A stretch of DNA of 64,000 nucleotides from Mucilaginibacter phenanthrenivorans (GTDB lineage Bacteria > Bacteroidota > Bacteroidia > Sphingobacteriales > Sphingobacteriaceae). The position numbers and the translations under genes were made by a program. The stretch lies in NCBI RefSeq assembly GCF_024721155.1, contig NZ_JAHVAP010000018.1:62001-126000 (forward strand). The letters run 5' to 3'. The number at the start of each line of letters is the position of its first letter. Position 1 is the first letter of the stretch. The notes beneath the pieces are model-generated. The model made no database searches. It saw nothing but the letters and a program-made list of their open reading frames with translations, and was not told where the DNA came from. Below, in pieces: positions 8,835 through 16,871 of the stretch.

Positions 8835-10244
8835 TTACGCAGTTCCGGGGTCGATCAGGTCGTCTGTCAGCGCCGTAATGTCAAGTATCACTTTATCCAG
8901 TTCTTCTGCGGCTTTTTTTATTTTGGGAATGATTTCGGCATCAGTTGAATCCGTCAGGTCGATCAGCTGGGTTAGGCCGAGAATATTGGCCAGCGGCGCG
9001 CGTACCCGGTGCGATTGGATCCAGGCGATCTCCCGCAATCGTTCATTTTGTTTTTCGATCTTGTGCAGGTGCTCTTGTGATTCGGTAATGTCACGCAGGA
9101 AGCAGGTCACGCCGATAACCTCGTCATGCAGGTCCCGGATCGGGTTAAAGCTCAGTTCCTCGTAAACCTGCCGGCCATCTATCTCCCGCTGCCTGACGAT
9201 GCTGAAAGCCTCACCTTTAAAGGCCCGCTCATAGCTTTCGAAAAAAACCTTCAGCCTTTCCTGTACAAAATCAGCATGGGTCACCTCGGTTTCGCTTTTC
9301 CCGGTCAGCTCCTGTACCCGGTCCCGGAAAGCCTGGTTGCCGGTAATGATGTGGGATTGCCTGTCCACGGACCAGATCAGGTCGCGGGTATTGTTAATGA
9401 TGGCCCGTAGGTTCTGCCCATCGTTGTAGATCTTTTCCTGGATCTTTTTTTGTTCGGTGATATCCACGAAATAGACGGCGATACCATCTTTCGTTGGGTA
9501 CACGTTCATCGAACCCCAAACCCCCAGCGGCGCATATAATTCTTCAAAATGCACGCTGATCCTTTCGGTCATGGCGCGCTCGTATTCGGCGTAAAACCTG
9601 CCTTCCCGGGAACGCGGGAAAAACTCCCAAAGGTTTTTGCCCATCACTTCTTCCTTGCTGCAGCACAGGGCGCGTTCGGCTGCCTTATTGATAAAGGTCA
9701 CCTCCCAATTGCTGTTCAGCGCGTAAAAACCGTCCGTGATACTATCGAGCATATTTTCAAGCTCGGCGGATTTCTCCCTCAGGATCGTTTCGGCCCTGGT
9801 CTTTTCGTCCAGGTTAAAGACCAATGCCTGCCGGGCGGCCCTTCCTTCAAAGCGGGTATCATGCGTGAAAACCTGAACCTCAAACGTCCGGCCTTCCTTG
9901 TTCCGGTGCAGCCAGCGGCCCGCATCCAGGCGGTTTTTCAGGATGGTTTCATGGAACTTCAGGAAAGCGGGAATTTCTTCCGGCGGCCGTATGTCGGTGA
10001 CTTTCAGCCTAAGTAACTCCTCCCTGCTGTAGCCGTACTGGTCGACGGCTGCGGCGTTAACCGCAAGAAAGCGGAAAGTGAGGTGGTCATAAATATACAT
10101 CGGGATGGGCAGCTCATCAAACAGGCGGCTGTAATCGTCTGTGCCTGATTTTTGCTTGCTCCGCAGTTTCGCGATCCGGCTGTAAAGCACGGCGGACGAG
10201 AGCGAAATAAAAAGGAACGAAAGAACAGCACCGGCGACAGTCAT
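8835..10244 (-). CDS. Triple-PAS membrane protein with DHp-like segment and no ATPase domain
   Basis: 469 residues. An N-terminal hydrophobic helix (about residues 2-22) is followed by three PAS domains (about 38-155, 157-275 and 283-395). PAS signatures include LPIPMYIYDH, DSITDGFYALN and NTRDLIWSVD. The last part contains a histidine-kinase dimerisation-like segment, LREIAWIQSHRVRAPLANILGL, with a candidate phospho-histidine. The protein stops about 45 residues later, so there is no N-box, G-box or other HATPase element. It therefore cannot phosphorylate itself and may act as a sensor scaffold or phospho-acceptor. It lies upstream of the CheB-type gene on the same strand. Such DHp-ended PAS proteins are seen elsewhere in Bacteroidota, so this need not be a broken gene. 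Confidence 0.8.
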   Translation of the reverse strand: MTVAGAVLSFLFISLSSAVLYSRIAKLRSKQKSGTDDYSRLFDELPIPMYIYDHLTFRFLAVNAAAVDQYGYSREELLRLKVTDIRPPEEIPAFLKFHETILKNRLDAGRWLHRNKEGRTFEVQVFTHDTRFEGRAARQALVFNLDEKTRAETILREKSAELENMLDSITDGFYALNSNWEVTFINKAAERALCCSKEEVMGKNLWEFFPRSREGRFYAEYERAMTERISVHFEELYAPLGVWGSMNVYPTKDGIAVYFVDITEQKKIQEKIYNDGQNLRAIINNTRDLIWSVDRQSHIITGNQAFRDRVQELTGKSETEVTHADFVQERLKVFFESYERAFKGEAFSIVRQREIDGRQVYEELSFNPIRDLHDEVIGVTCFLRDITESQEHLHKIEKQNERLREIAWIQSHRVRAPLANILGLTQLIDLTDSTDAEIIPKIKKAAEELDKVILDITALTDDLIDPGTA

Positions 10245-10335
10245 GGGGTAAAACGGTTAGTGTGCGGATTGAGGACAATGTAGGGTTTTTATAGACCAAT
10301 CCCGCAAGCATTATTTGGGGCACCTGAGGTTGAAA

Positions 10336-11043
10336 TTAAATGGATACGCCGGTTAGGCGCGCGCATTCGGCCAGCAGTTGGTCCTGCAAGGAAACATCAT
10401 CAGCCAAACGGTTATAATGGGCCGGTTTCCGGTGGTGGAAATACTGTCCACTGACCAGCGCACCAGGATCGTCGCTGACGGCGAGCCAGACCTGCGTTTG
10501 ATACCCTTGCGCCAGGTCATCCGGGGCGCCTGCGCCGCCCATCTTCGTGGGTACCCAACCCGGATCGACTGCGTTTGCATAAACACCAGGCCACTTCCGC
10601 GCCAGGGCTTTGGCCAGCATGAGCACATGGAGCTTGGTGTCCGAATAAGACGGACTATTTGTCCATTCCGGGTGTCCCGATAAATGCATGCCTGAACTCA
10701 GGTAGATCAATCTCCTGGGCCGGTTCATCAATGCCGTTAGCAGATAGGGCGCCAGGGTATTGACCTGTAACAGTTGCTGCGCCCCGGTTCGGTACATGCC
10801 TGCATTATGAATAACGGCATCAAAAGTTCCGAAAGCGTTCGCCTTTTCCGCAAGGGCTTTGGTTTCGTCCGGATCAGCCAGGTCGCCGGTCAGCATATCC
10901 TTTGCACCGGTTACCCGGTGCAATGCTTGTTCGCCGCGCTGCGCGTTGCGCGCGTGCAGTACCACCTCGTGCCCTTGCTTAATTAATGCTTTGGCAGCCA
11001 GCAATCCAAGTCCATCTGCTGAGCCGGAGATGAATATTTTCAT
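10336..11043 (-). CDS. Short-chain dehydrogenase/reductase (SDR), downstream of HxlR
   Basis: 235-residue SDR starting at the methionine of MKIFISGSADGLG. A start 13 codons further upstream is possible, but it would place non-conserved residues before the Rossmann strand. The cofactor motif is SGSADGLG, the NNAG equivalent is IHNAGMY, the catalytic serine lies in LIYLSSGMH, and the active-site pair appears as YSDTK. It probably oxidises or reduces a small alcohol or carbonyl compound with NAD(P)(H); the substrate is unknown. It lies 48 bases downstream of the HxlR-family gene on the same strand, so the two are probably one transcript under that repressor. Confidence 0.82.
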   Translation of the reverse strand: MKIFISGSADGLGLLAAKALIKQGHEVVLHARNAQRGEQALHRVTGAKDMLTGDLADPDETKALAEKANAFGTFDAVIHNAGMYRTGAQQLLQVNTLAPYLLTALMNRPRRLIYLSSGMHLSGHPEWTNSPSYSDTKLHVLMLAKALARKWPGVYANAVDPGWVPTKMGGAGAPDDLAQGYQTQVWLAVSDDPGALVSGQYFHHRKPAHYNRLADDVSLQDQLLAECARLTGVSI

Positions 11044-11091
11044 GTGATTCAATTTGCAGGTTAAAATAATTAAATGCAACAAAAACCAACA

Positions 11092-11448
11092 TTATTTCCC
11101 GACAATTTTCGCCCGGTGTACATTTCCCCAATCTGAAAGTTCACTGATGATCCTTTGCAGCGTTTTGCCGTGTTCCGTCAATTCATATTCAACCGTTATA
11201 GGTTGTGTAGGTAAAACGGTCCGTTTCACCAGCTGGTTGAGTTCCAGTTCTTTCAATTCTTTGCTCAGCATTCTGTTGGAAACACCTTCAACATCATTCA
11301 GGATATCAGAAAATCGTCTTTTACCGTAGCAGCAAATCGACGAGATAATAGCGATCTTCCATTTGCCGTTTAATGCGTCCATAGCATCCTGAACGGACCT
11401 CATCCTTTTCTTTTGTTCCTGCTGGAACTCTGTTATTACGCACTTCAT
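11092..11448 (-). CDS. HxlR-family winged-helix transcriptional regulator
   Basis: 118 residues with the typical HxlR layout. MDALNGKWKIAIISSICCYGKRRFSDIL is the first helix-turn-helix region, GVSNRMLSKELKELELNQLV is the recognition-helix part, and the wing includes PTQPITVEYELTEHGKTL. Two neighbouring cysteines (SSICCYG) resemble the redox-sensing cysteines of quinone- or aldehyde-responsive HxlR/QorR/HypR proteins. HxlR proteins usually repress divergent oxidoreductase genes. This gene is divergent from the SDR at 11712 and probably co-transcribed with the SDR at 10336, which fits local control of both. A palindrome lies beside the promoter of the 11712 gene. Confidence 0.88.
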   Translation of the reverse strand: MKCVITEFQQEQKKRMRSVQDAMDALNGKWKIAIISSICCYGKRRFSDILNDVEGVSNRMLSKELKELELNQLVKRTVLPTQPITVEYELTEHGKTLQRIISELSDWGNVHRAKIVGK

Positions 11449-11649
11449 AATGTTATTGAGTTACCCCTCTTTATTTAAATAAAAAACAAAATCCGGAAAG
11501 CCCTGTTGTTTAATTCAATAGGTTTTTTTTAACACCCCCATTAAATTTTGAACGGCTCTCGTTCTCCTTCCTTTGCTCTTGCAAATCTTTAATCTGATAC
11601 ATCACAATGTTACTTTGTTACCTCTATGTTACTGTTATTTATCGGTACA

Positions 11650-11684
11650 AAGTTACTATAAATAACTTATCTGATCTACCTTTG
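11650..11684 (+). promoter_or_regulatory. Promoter of the SDR gene with overlapping palindromic operator
   Basis: TACCTTTG (11677-11684) is an exact Bacteroidota -7 box. AAGTTACTATAAATAACTT (11650-11668) is an inverted repeat with 6-bp arms covering the place where the -33 element would be. Several further GTTAC words lie just upstream (11605-11655). A bound HxlR dimer would block RNA polymerase here. Confidence 0.5.
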
Positions 11685-11711
11685 TCGCTCAATCTTTAAA
11701 AAAAAGAAATA

Positions 11712-12464
11712 ATGGATAAATTAAAAAATAAAGTCGCTGTGATTACAGGCGGCAATAGCGGTATCGGGTTTGGTATTGCTGAAGCGTTTAAAAATGAAGG
11801 TGCTGTGGGTGCTATTGTCGGCAGAAACCAGGAAACTTTAGCTAGTGCTGTGGCCCAGCTTGGTGATAATTTTATAGCCATAAATGCCGATGTAACCAAT
11901 GTTGCCGACCTGGAAAGGGTATTTGCCGAAACCGCTGAAAAATTTGGTAAAATAGACGTGGTTGTCGCCAATGCGGGTGCCGGAGCGGTTGGAACGGTAG
12001 CGACTTTTGACGAAGCCGCGTTTGACCAGGCCATTGACCTGAACCTGAAGAGTGTTTATTTCACGGTTCAAAAAGCTTTGCCTTATATGAATGATGGCAG
12101 TTCGATTATTCTGATCGGGTCAAATGCTGCCCACCGGGCCTATGCGAATTTTACGCTTTATGGCGCTGCAAAAGCGGCTGTGATCTATTTAGCCAAAGGA
12201 TTTTCGAGCGACCTGTTAGACCGGAAGATCAGGGCAAATGTGATCACGCCGGGCACCACGGATACCCCGGCGTTTGACAAGTTTGTTCCCGCGGAACAAA
12301 TGGAAGCGGTCAAAAAACACTTTGCAGATCAAATGCCGATAGGCAGGATCGGGCAACCAGGTGACATTGGCAAAACTGCAGTTTTCCTGGCCTCTGACGA
12401 TTCTTCGTTTATGCTTGGCGCCGAACTCCTTGTTGACGGCGGTATGACCTATCTGTCTAAATAA
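11712..12464 (+). CDS. Short-chain dehydrogenase/reductase (SDR), full length
   Basis: 250-residue classical SDR. It has the cofactor motif TGGNSGIG, the VANAG motif after beta-4, the catalytic asparagine in DLNLKS, serine in ILIGSNAA, and the YGAAK active-site tyrosine/lysine. The C-terminal signature LLVDGGMTYL is normal. The acidic residue usually seen after beta-2 in NAD enzymes is replaced by GRN, suggesting NADPH preference. It is divergent from the HxlR regulator and is the first gene of an oxidoreductase run up to about 16.6 kb. The full catalytic set contrasts with the two internally deleted SDRs downstream. Confidence 0.87.
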   Translation: MDKLKNKVAVITGGNSGIGFGIAEAFKNEGAVGAIVGRNQETLASAVAQLGDNFIAINADVTNVADLERVFAETAEKFGKIDVVVANAGAGAVGTVATFDEAAFDQAIDLNLKSVYFTVQKALPYMNDGSSIILIGSNAAHRAYANFTLYGAAKAAVIYLAKGFSSDLLDRKIRANVITPGTTDTPAFDKFVPAEQMEAVKKHFADQMPIGRIGQPGDIGKTAVFLASDDSSFMLGAELLVDGGMTYLSK

Positions 12465-12476
12465 TTGACACACACC

Positions 12477-12499
12477 GGCGCGGGTTACAAACCCGTGCC
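12477..12499 (+). other. Intercistronic hairpin
   Basis: A stem formed by GGCGCGGGTT and AACCCGTGCC (10-bp arms, 3-base loop, one G-T wobble) lies between the SDR and the F420-reductase-like gene. There is no U-run. It may stabilise or separate transcripts. Confidence 0.35.
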
Positions 12500-12525
12500 A
12501 TTAAACAATTAAAATAATTTTCAAA

Positions 12526-13152
12526 ATGAGTAAATCAGAAAATAAAGCAGGAAGCTACGCAATTATCGGCTTCGGCAAGATCGGCCAGGCCCTGGCAAAG
12601 GCATTTGCCCGCAACGGCATCGAAGTATCCGTTGCAACCACCCGCGACCCGGAAAGCTTTGCATCCGATGCCGCCGCAATCGGATCGGAGATCATTCCCA
12701 CAACACTGGCGGAAGCCGTGAAGGCGGACGTCATCTTTTTGGCTGTACGTTTCGAGTCGCACGCGGATGTAGCGAAGGCGCTGCCCACCTGGCAGGGCAA
12801 GACCATCGTTGATGTGACTAATGCCTACGGCGTGCCACCTGAGAAGATGGGAGGACTGCCTTCTGCCAGGTTCGTGGCGCAAGCCTTCACTGGCGGAAAA
12901 CTGGTTAAGGGCTTCAACCATTTGGGGGCTGCCATCCTTGAACAGGATCCGGCCGTACATGGTGGCAGGAGAGTCGTGTTCCTGGCGAGCGACGATGACG
13001 ACGCAGCAGCAGAGATTGGGGCGCTTGCTGAAAATCTCGGTTTCGCGCCAGTCAAACTTGGCGGCCTTTCGGAAGGCGGACTGCTGGTGCAGGCGCACGG
13101 AAATACCTGGGGTAAACTGATCTTTCAGGACCTGGTCAAGTTCAAATCTTAA
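12526..13152 (+). CDS. F420H2:NADP oxidoreductase-like Rossmann protein
   Basis: 208 residues resembling the NADPH-dependent F420 reductase family (NAD-binding F420 domain). The N-terminal dinucleotide fold is YAIIGFGKIGQALAKAFARNG, followed by SVATTRDPES where NADP phosphate is normally held. The middle contains DVIFLAVRFESH and VDVTNAYG, and the C-terminus GLLVQAHGNTWGKLIF. Bacteroidota generally lack cofactor F420, so this member more likely reduces another flavin-like or carbonyl substrate. It sits 13 bases before an SDR gene and 62 after another, pointing to one operon. Family is fairly clear, reaction is not. Confidence 0.78.
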   Translation: MSKSENKAGSYAIIGFGKIGQALAKAFARNGIEVSVATTRDPESFASDAAAIGSEIIPTTLAEAVKADVIFLAVRFESHADVAKALPTWQGKTIVDVTNAYGVPPEKMGGLPSARFVAQAFTGGKLVKGFNHLGAAILEQDPAVHGGRRVVFLASDDDDAAAEIGALAENLGFAPVKLGGLSEGGLLVQAHGNTWGKLIFQDLVKFKS

Positions 13153-13164
13153 AATATTGAACTC

Positions 13165-13842
13165 ATGAGTAAATTAAAAAATAAGGTAGCGGTAGTTACC
13201 GGTGCAGCAAAAGGAATAGGTGCAGCCATCGCGAAACATTTCGCGGCCGAAGGTGCAAAAGTTGTTGTCAACTATGCTTCAAGCAAAGAAAGCGCGGATA
13301 AAGTGGTGAAAGCCATCACCGATAATGGCGGCACAGCCATTGCGGTACAGGCCGATGTATCGAATGAGGCCGACGTGACCCGGCTGTTCGAAGAAACCAA
13401 TACGGCCTTCGGCGGGCTGGATATACTGGTCAACAACGCAGTTTACCAGGGATACGCCCCGATAGAATTGATCGCAGCAGAAACTTTTCATAACAGTTTA
13501 ATCAGTTCAGGCGCGAGCAAAATGCCCCTTCCGGGCGCTTCCCTGTACTCCGCTTCTAAAGCGGCATTAGATGCGATAACGATCGCTTTGTCGAAGGAAC
13601 TGGGTGCAAAAAACGTTCGTATCAATTCTATTTTGCCGGGCGCGACAGAAACAGAAGGTGCAACCGCAGCTGGGGTGACTGCCGGCAGCGAGTACGAAAA
13701 AATGTTTGTTGCTAATACACCGCTTGGTCGCAGGGGCCGGCCCGAAGATATTGCCAAAGCAGCAGTATTTCTTGCTTCCGATGATGCGGCCTGGATTACT
13801 GGAGAGCAAATTTCCGTTTCGGGCGGTATGTACGGGTTTTAA
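13165..13842 (+). CDS. Internally deleted SDR (copy A)
   Basis: 225 residues, about 20-25 shorter than a classical SDR of this subfamily. The cofactor motif TGAAKGIG, the YSASK active-site pair and the C-terminal GEQISVSGGMYGF are intact. The region between ETFHN and LISSGASKM lacks the helix alpha-4 segment that normally supplies the catalytic asparagine. The usual NNAG motif is NNAVYQG. The enzyme is probably impaired or altered. It is nearly the same as the gene at 17810, with a tract of about 170 identical bases that includes the deletion. It lies 13 bases after the F420-reductase-like gene and 18 before the SnoaL fusion, within one probable operon. Confidence 0.8.
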   Translation: MSKLKNKVAVVTGAAKGIGAAIAKHFAAEGAKVVVNYASSKESADKVVKAITDNGGTAIAVQADVSNEADVTRLFEETNTAFGGLDILVNNAVYQGYAPIELIAAETFHNSLISSGASKMPLPGASLYSASKAALDAITIALSKELGAKNVRINSILPGATETEGATAAGVTAGSEYEKMFVANTPLGRRGRPEDIAKAAVFLASDDAAWITGEQISVSGGMYGF

Positions 13843-13860
13843 TTTATAAACTCAAAAAAA

Positions 13861-16020
13861 ATGAAAGACGAAGTAACACAAGAAAATCTCCGGATTGTGA
13901 AGGATTTTTTCGCGGCAATCGGCGGCGGCGATAAGCAGGCCCTGCTGGCGCTGGTTGCCGAAGATATGGAGTGGATCATTCCGGGCGAGGACTGGCCGCT
14001 GGCCGGCACCCACCGCGGGCACACTGGATTGGCGGATGTGCTTCAGAAGGCGTCCAAAGAGGTGGAAATGACATACCCGAAGCCCCCCGAATTCGTGGCG
14101 CATGGAGAACGGGTTTTCGTAGTCGGCGTGGCTACGGGGAAAATCAAAGCCACGAATAAGCCGTTCAGGGACGATTGGGTCTTCGACATCACCGTTCGAA
14201 ATGGTAAACTGACGAAGATCCGGGAGTATATAGACACGCAGGCACTGGCGCGGGCATCCGAAATGGCCGCGAGCCCATTGTCCTTGCAAAAAAGTCCGAA
14301 CGATCCTAGCAAAACGATACATATGGCAACGGAAGAATCCTGGGCGAATATCGTATCTCTGCGGAATCCTGATGGCTCGCTCGATAGCTTTCGTCTGGAA
14401 GAAACACTTCCCCTGCTCACAGATGAGCAGATTAAAGCGATCCGGCCGTTCGCAGAAGAACAGGAGATACCCGCGGGTGAATTGGTCTTGCGTAAAGGCC
14501 AGACCGAACTGGACTTCCTGGTTGTCCTCAAGGGAGCCATTGAGTTTTCCGCAGCCGACAGCTCCGGCAAAGAGCCCACCAGAATCATTCTCATTCCGGA
14601 GCGTTCCTTCGCGAGCGATCTTTCACTACTTACGAATACTCCGCTAGCGGCAGACGGGCGAACTATTGAAGCGACCCGAATCCTCCGAGTCAGACACACA
14701 GACTTCCGTCGCCTGCTCTCGGCCGAACCCGACTTAGCCACGGTGATCCTGCGCGCATTCGTTTTGCGCCAAAGCTACAAGCTCCGCCACGGCGTCGGCG
14801 CGGTCGTCTTGATCGGTAAGGCCATTGATCCCGATATCCAGAAGCTTCGGACTTTCCTGAGCCGCAGCGACTATCCACACAAGCTGATCGAGCCCGATGC
14901 AAAAGACCAAACTGGAATGCCCATGTTGGCATCCTACGAAATCTCTCCTTCCGATATTCCGGCCGCATTCATTCGGAAGGGGTGCGTCCTGAAGAAACCG
15001 AGTGTATTCGAGTTGGCTTCTGAGCTCGGGCTTGTCGAAAATCTCCCCTCCGATCACGTCTACGACCTCGCAATCGCCGGCTCCGGGCCAGCGGGACTGG
15101 CGGCAGCTTTGTCTGGTGCTTCCGAGGGACTGGATACTATTGTATTTGATGCACTCGGCCCAGGCGGACAAGCCGGAAGCAGCTCGCGAATCGAGAACTA
15201 TCTCGGCTTTCCCACCGGTCTCTCTGGTCAGGAGCTGGCGTCGCGTGCGGCAGTACAAGCACTGAAATTCGGTGTCCGATTGGTCAGCCCCCGCTCCGTC
15301 GATCGGATCGTAAGTGCCGGAGAAGACTTCTTTGAACTGACGCTTCGGGATGGGGCAAGAGTCCTTGCGAAAGCCGTCGTTCTGGCGACAGGAGCGGTCT
15401 ACCGTGCACTCGATATTCCGGAATACGATCGGTTTATCGGACACGGAATCCACCATGCGGCCACGCTCCTGGAGGCGCAGCTCTGTGTTGGCGAGGACAT
15501 CGTTATTGTTGGCGGAGGAAACTCAGCGGGCCAAGCCGCGCTCTACCTGAGCAAGACCACCGCTCAAGTTCACCTGTTGGTCAGGCAAAAAGACCTCTTG
15601 GGCACAATGTCCAGCTATCTCATTGAACGCCTCCAGGCCTCACCCAAAGTTAGAATTTATTTCGATACGGATTTAACAGCGCTGACGGGGCGCGAATCTC
15701 TTGAGACTGTGGAATGGCGAAACGCTGACGGGCGCTCCTGGACCAAACCCATTCGAAATATATTTGTCATGATCGGGGCGGTTCCCAACACAGAATGGTT
15801 GAAGGGCTGTATCGAGTTGGATTCGAATGGCTACGTCGTCACCAATCCAATGTCCCCTTTTGAAACGTCGCAGCCCGGTGTCTTCGCTGTTGGAGATGTG
15901 AGAGCAGGATCTTCAAAACGCGTTGCCGCTGCGGTCGGCGAAGGCTCTGTCGTGATCCAATACGTGCATCATTATCTCGCGCGAGCGGATTCTGTAGAGG
16001 CAACAAAAAAGGCTGTGTAA
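13861..16020 (+). CDS. Fusion of SnoaL-like domain, cNMP-binding domain and thioredoxin-reductase-like flavoprotein
   Basis: 719 residues. Residues 1-143 are a SnoaL/NTF2-like domain almost identical to the separate gene at 16191. After EMAASP the sequence changes to a short linker and a methionine (base 14323, residue 155) that looks like the original start of a second protein. Residues about 180-310 form a cyclic-nucleotide-binding-type domain. Residues about 400-710 are a thioredoxin-reductase fold with the FAD motif AGSGPAGLAAA, the NADPH motif VIVGGGNSAGQAA and the FAD closing motif GVFAVGD. The redox CxxC is missing: the equivalent place reads HHAATLLEAQLC. Codon choice in the second part is more GC-rich and different from the SnoaL part, suggesting transfer. 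It may be an NAD(P)H-dependent flavoprotein with ligand control. Confidence 0.82.
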   Translation: MKDEVTQENLRIVKDFFAAIGGGDKQALLALVAEDMEWIIPGEDWPLAGTHRGHTGLADVLQKASKEVEMTYPKPPEFVAHGERVFVVGVATGKIKATNKPFRDDWVFDITVRNGKLTKIREYIDTQALARASEMAASPLSLQKSPNDPSKTIHMATEESWANIVSLRNPDGSLDSFRLEETLPLLTDEQIKAIRPFAEEQEIPAGELVLRKGQTELDFLVVLKGAIEFSAADSSGKEPTRIILIPERSFASDLSLLTNTPLAADGRTIEATRILRVRHTDFRRLLSAEPDLATVILRAFVLRQSYKLRHGVGAVVLIGKAIDPDIQKLRTFLSRSDYPHKLIEPDAKDQTGMPMLASYEISPSDIPAAFIRKGCVLKKPSVFELASELGLVENLPSDHVYDLAIAGSGPAGLAAALSGASEGLDTIVFDALGPGGQAGSSSRIENYLGFPTGLSGQELASRAAVQALKFGVRLVSPRSVDRIVSAGEDFFELTLRDGARVLAKAVVLATGAVYRALDIPEYDRFIGHGIHHAATLLEAQLCVGEDIVIVGGGNSAGQAALYLSKTTAQVHLLVRQKDLLGTMSSYLIERLQASPKVRIYFDTDLTALTGRESLETVEWRNADGRSWTKPIRNIFVMIGAVPNTEWLKGCIELDSNGYVVTNPMSPFETSQPGVFAVGDVRAGSSKRVAAAVGEGSVVIQYVHHYLARADSVEATKKAV

Positions 16021-16030
16021 TGCCGAAATA

Positions 16031-16170
16031 ATGTTTGTGCCAATACACCGCCTGGTCGCAGAGGGCAGCCTGAAGATATTTCGAAGGCTGCCGTATTTCT
16101 TGCCTCCTACGATGCAGCCTGGATTACGGGCGAGCAAATTTCCGTTTCGGGCGGTATGTACGGTTTTTAA
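16031..16170 (+). pseudogene. Remnant 3' end of a third SDR copy
   Basis: The DNA matches the last 45 or so codons of the SDRs at 13165 and 17810 (NTPxGRRGQPEDI to SGGMYGF-stop). One base is missing near 16037, so the frame is broken, and nothing upstream of this belongs to an SDR. It directly follows the stop of the fusion gene and directly precedes the second SnoaL gene, exactly as the intact SDR precedes the first SnoaL. This makes it a scar of a tandem SDR-SnoaL duplication. GRRGQPED is closer to the 17810 copy than to the 13165 copy. Confidence 0.85.
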
Positions 16171-16190
16171 AATTCATAAACTAAGAAAAA

Positions 16191-16616
16191 ATGAAAGACG
16201 AAGTAACACAAGAGAATCTCCGGATTGTGAAGGATTTTTTCGCGGCAATAGGCGGCGGCGATAAGCAGGCCCTGCTGGCGCTGGTTGCCGAAGATATTGA
16301 GTGGATCATTCCGGGCAAGGACTGGCCGCTGGCCGGCACGCACCGCGGACACGCGGAATTGGTGGTTTTGCTTCAGAAGGCCTCCGAAGAGGTGGAAACG
16401 ACATACCCAAAGCCCCCCGAATTCGTGGCGCAGGGAGACCGGGTTTTCGTCATCGGCGTGGCTACGGGGAAAATCAAAGCCACGAATAAGCCTTTCAAGG
16501 ACGATTGGGTCTTTGACATTACCGTTCGAAATGGCAAACTAACGAACATCCGGGAGTATATCGACACGCAGGCACTGGCGCGGGCCTCCGAAATGGCCGC
16601 GAGCCCTAAGCCTTAA
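16191..16616 (+). CDS. SnoaL-like / NTF2-like domain protein
   Basis: 141 residues with a cone-shaped alpha+beta NTF2 fold inferred from similarity to SnoaL-like proteins (KDFFAAIGGGDKQALLALVAEDIEW, then GHAELVVLLQKASEEVE, then WVFDITVRNGKLTNIREYIDTQ). It nearly repeats residues 1-143 of the fusion protein upstream, but here it ends with a normal stop after EMAASPKP. This suggests the ancestral form was a small free protein. Members act as small-molecule isomerases, hydrolases or binding proteins; no activity can be assigned. It sits 20 bases after an SDR remnant and is followed by a terminator. Confidence 0.82.
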   Translation: MKDEVTQENLRIVKDFFAAIGGGDKQALLALVAEDIEWIIPGKDWPLAGTHRGHAELVVLLQKASEEVETTYPKPPEFVAQGDRVFVIGVATGKIKATNKPFKDDWVFDITVRNGKLTNIREYIDTQALARASEMAASPKP

Positions 16617-16713
16617 TAAACTCAAAGATAAAGGCAATATGACCGTTTATAAGTTAACGGTGGTTTCACCAATGCGCACTAAAATAAATGTTTCAACAGT
16701 ATAAACTTCTTTC

Positions 16714-16750
16714 AAATCCCTGTTTCTTCAGGAAGCAGGGATTTTTATTG
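16714..16750 (+). terminator. Terminator of the SDR-SnoaL operon
   Basis: AAATCCCTG (16714-16722) pairs with CAGGGATTT (16736-16744), with a partly paired middle, and is followed by a T-rich run. It ends the oxidoreductase operon. Confidence 0.8.
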
Positions 16751-16871
16751 CCTCAGTTAACTTTGCCGAAAGAGACTGTCATCACGCCGTCAACATACTG
16801 AGTGATTTACGATGTTTTTTGTCTTTTACCAGGCCGCTTGAGTAAATTGCGCATAATTATATACTTGAACG

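Noticed and set aside
8091..10016. Plus-strand frames opposite the CheB and PAS genes
   Set aside because: The minus-strand proteins have complete motif sets, and the plus-strand frames are low-complexity shadows.
13852..15456. Long minus-strand frames opposite the SnoaL-flavoprotein gene
   Set aside because: They are antisense shadows of a GC-rich coding region with clear domains on the plus strand; their translations show no motif.
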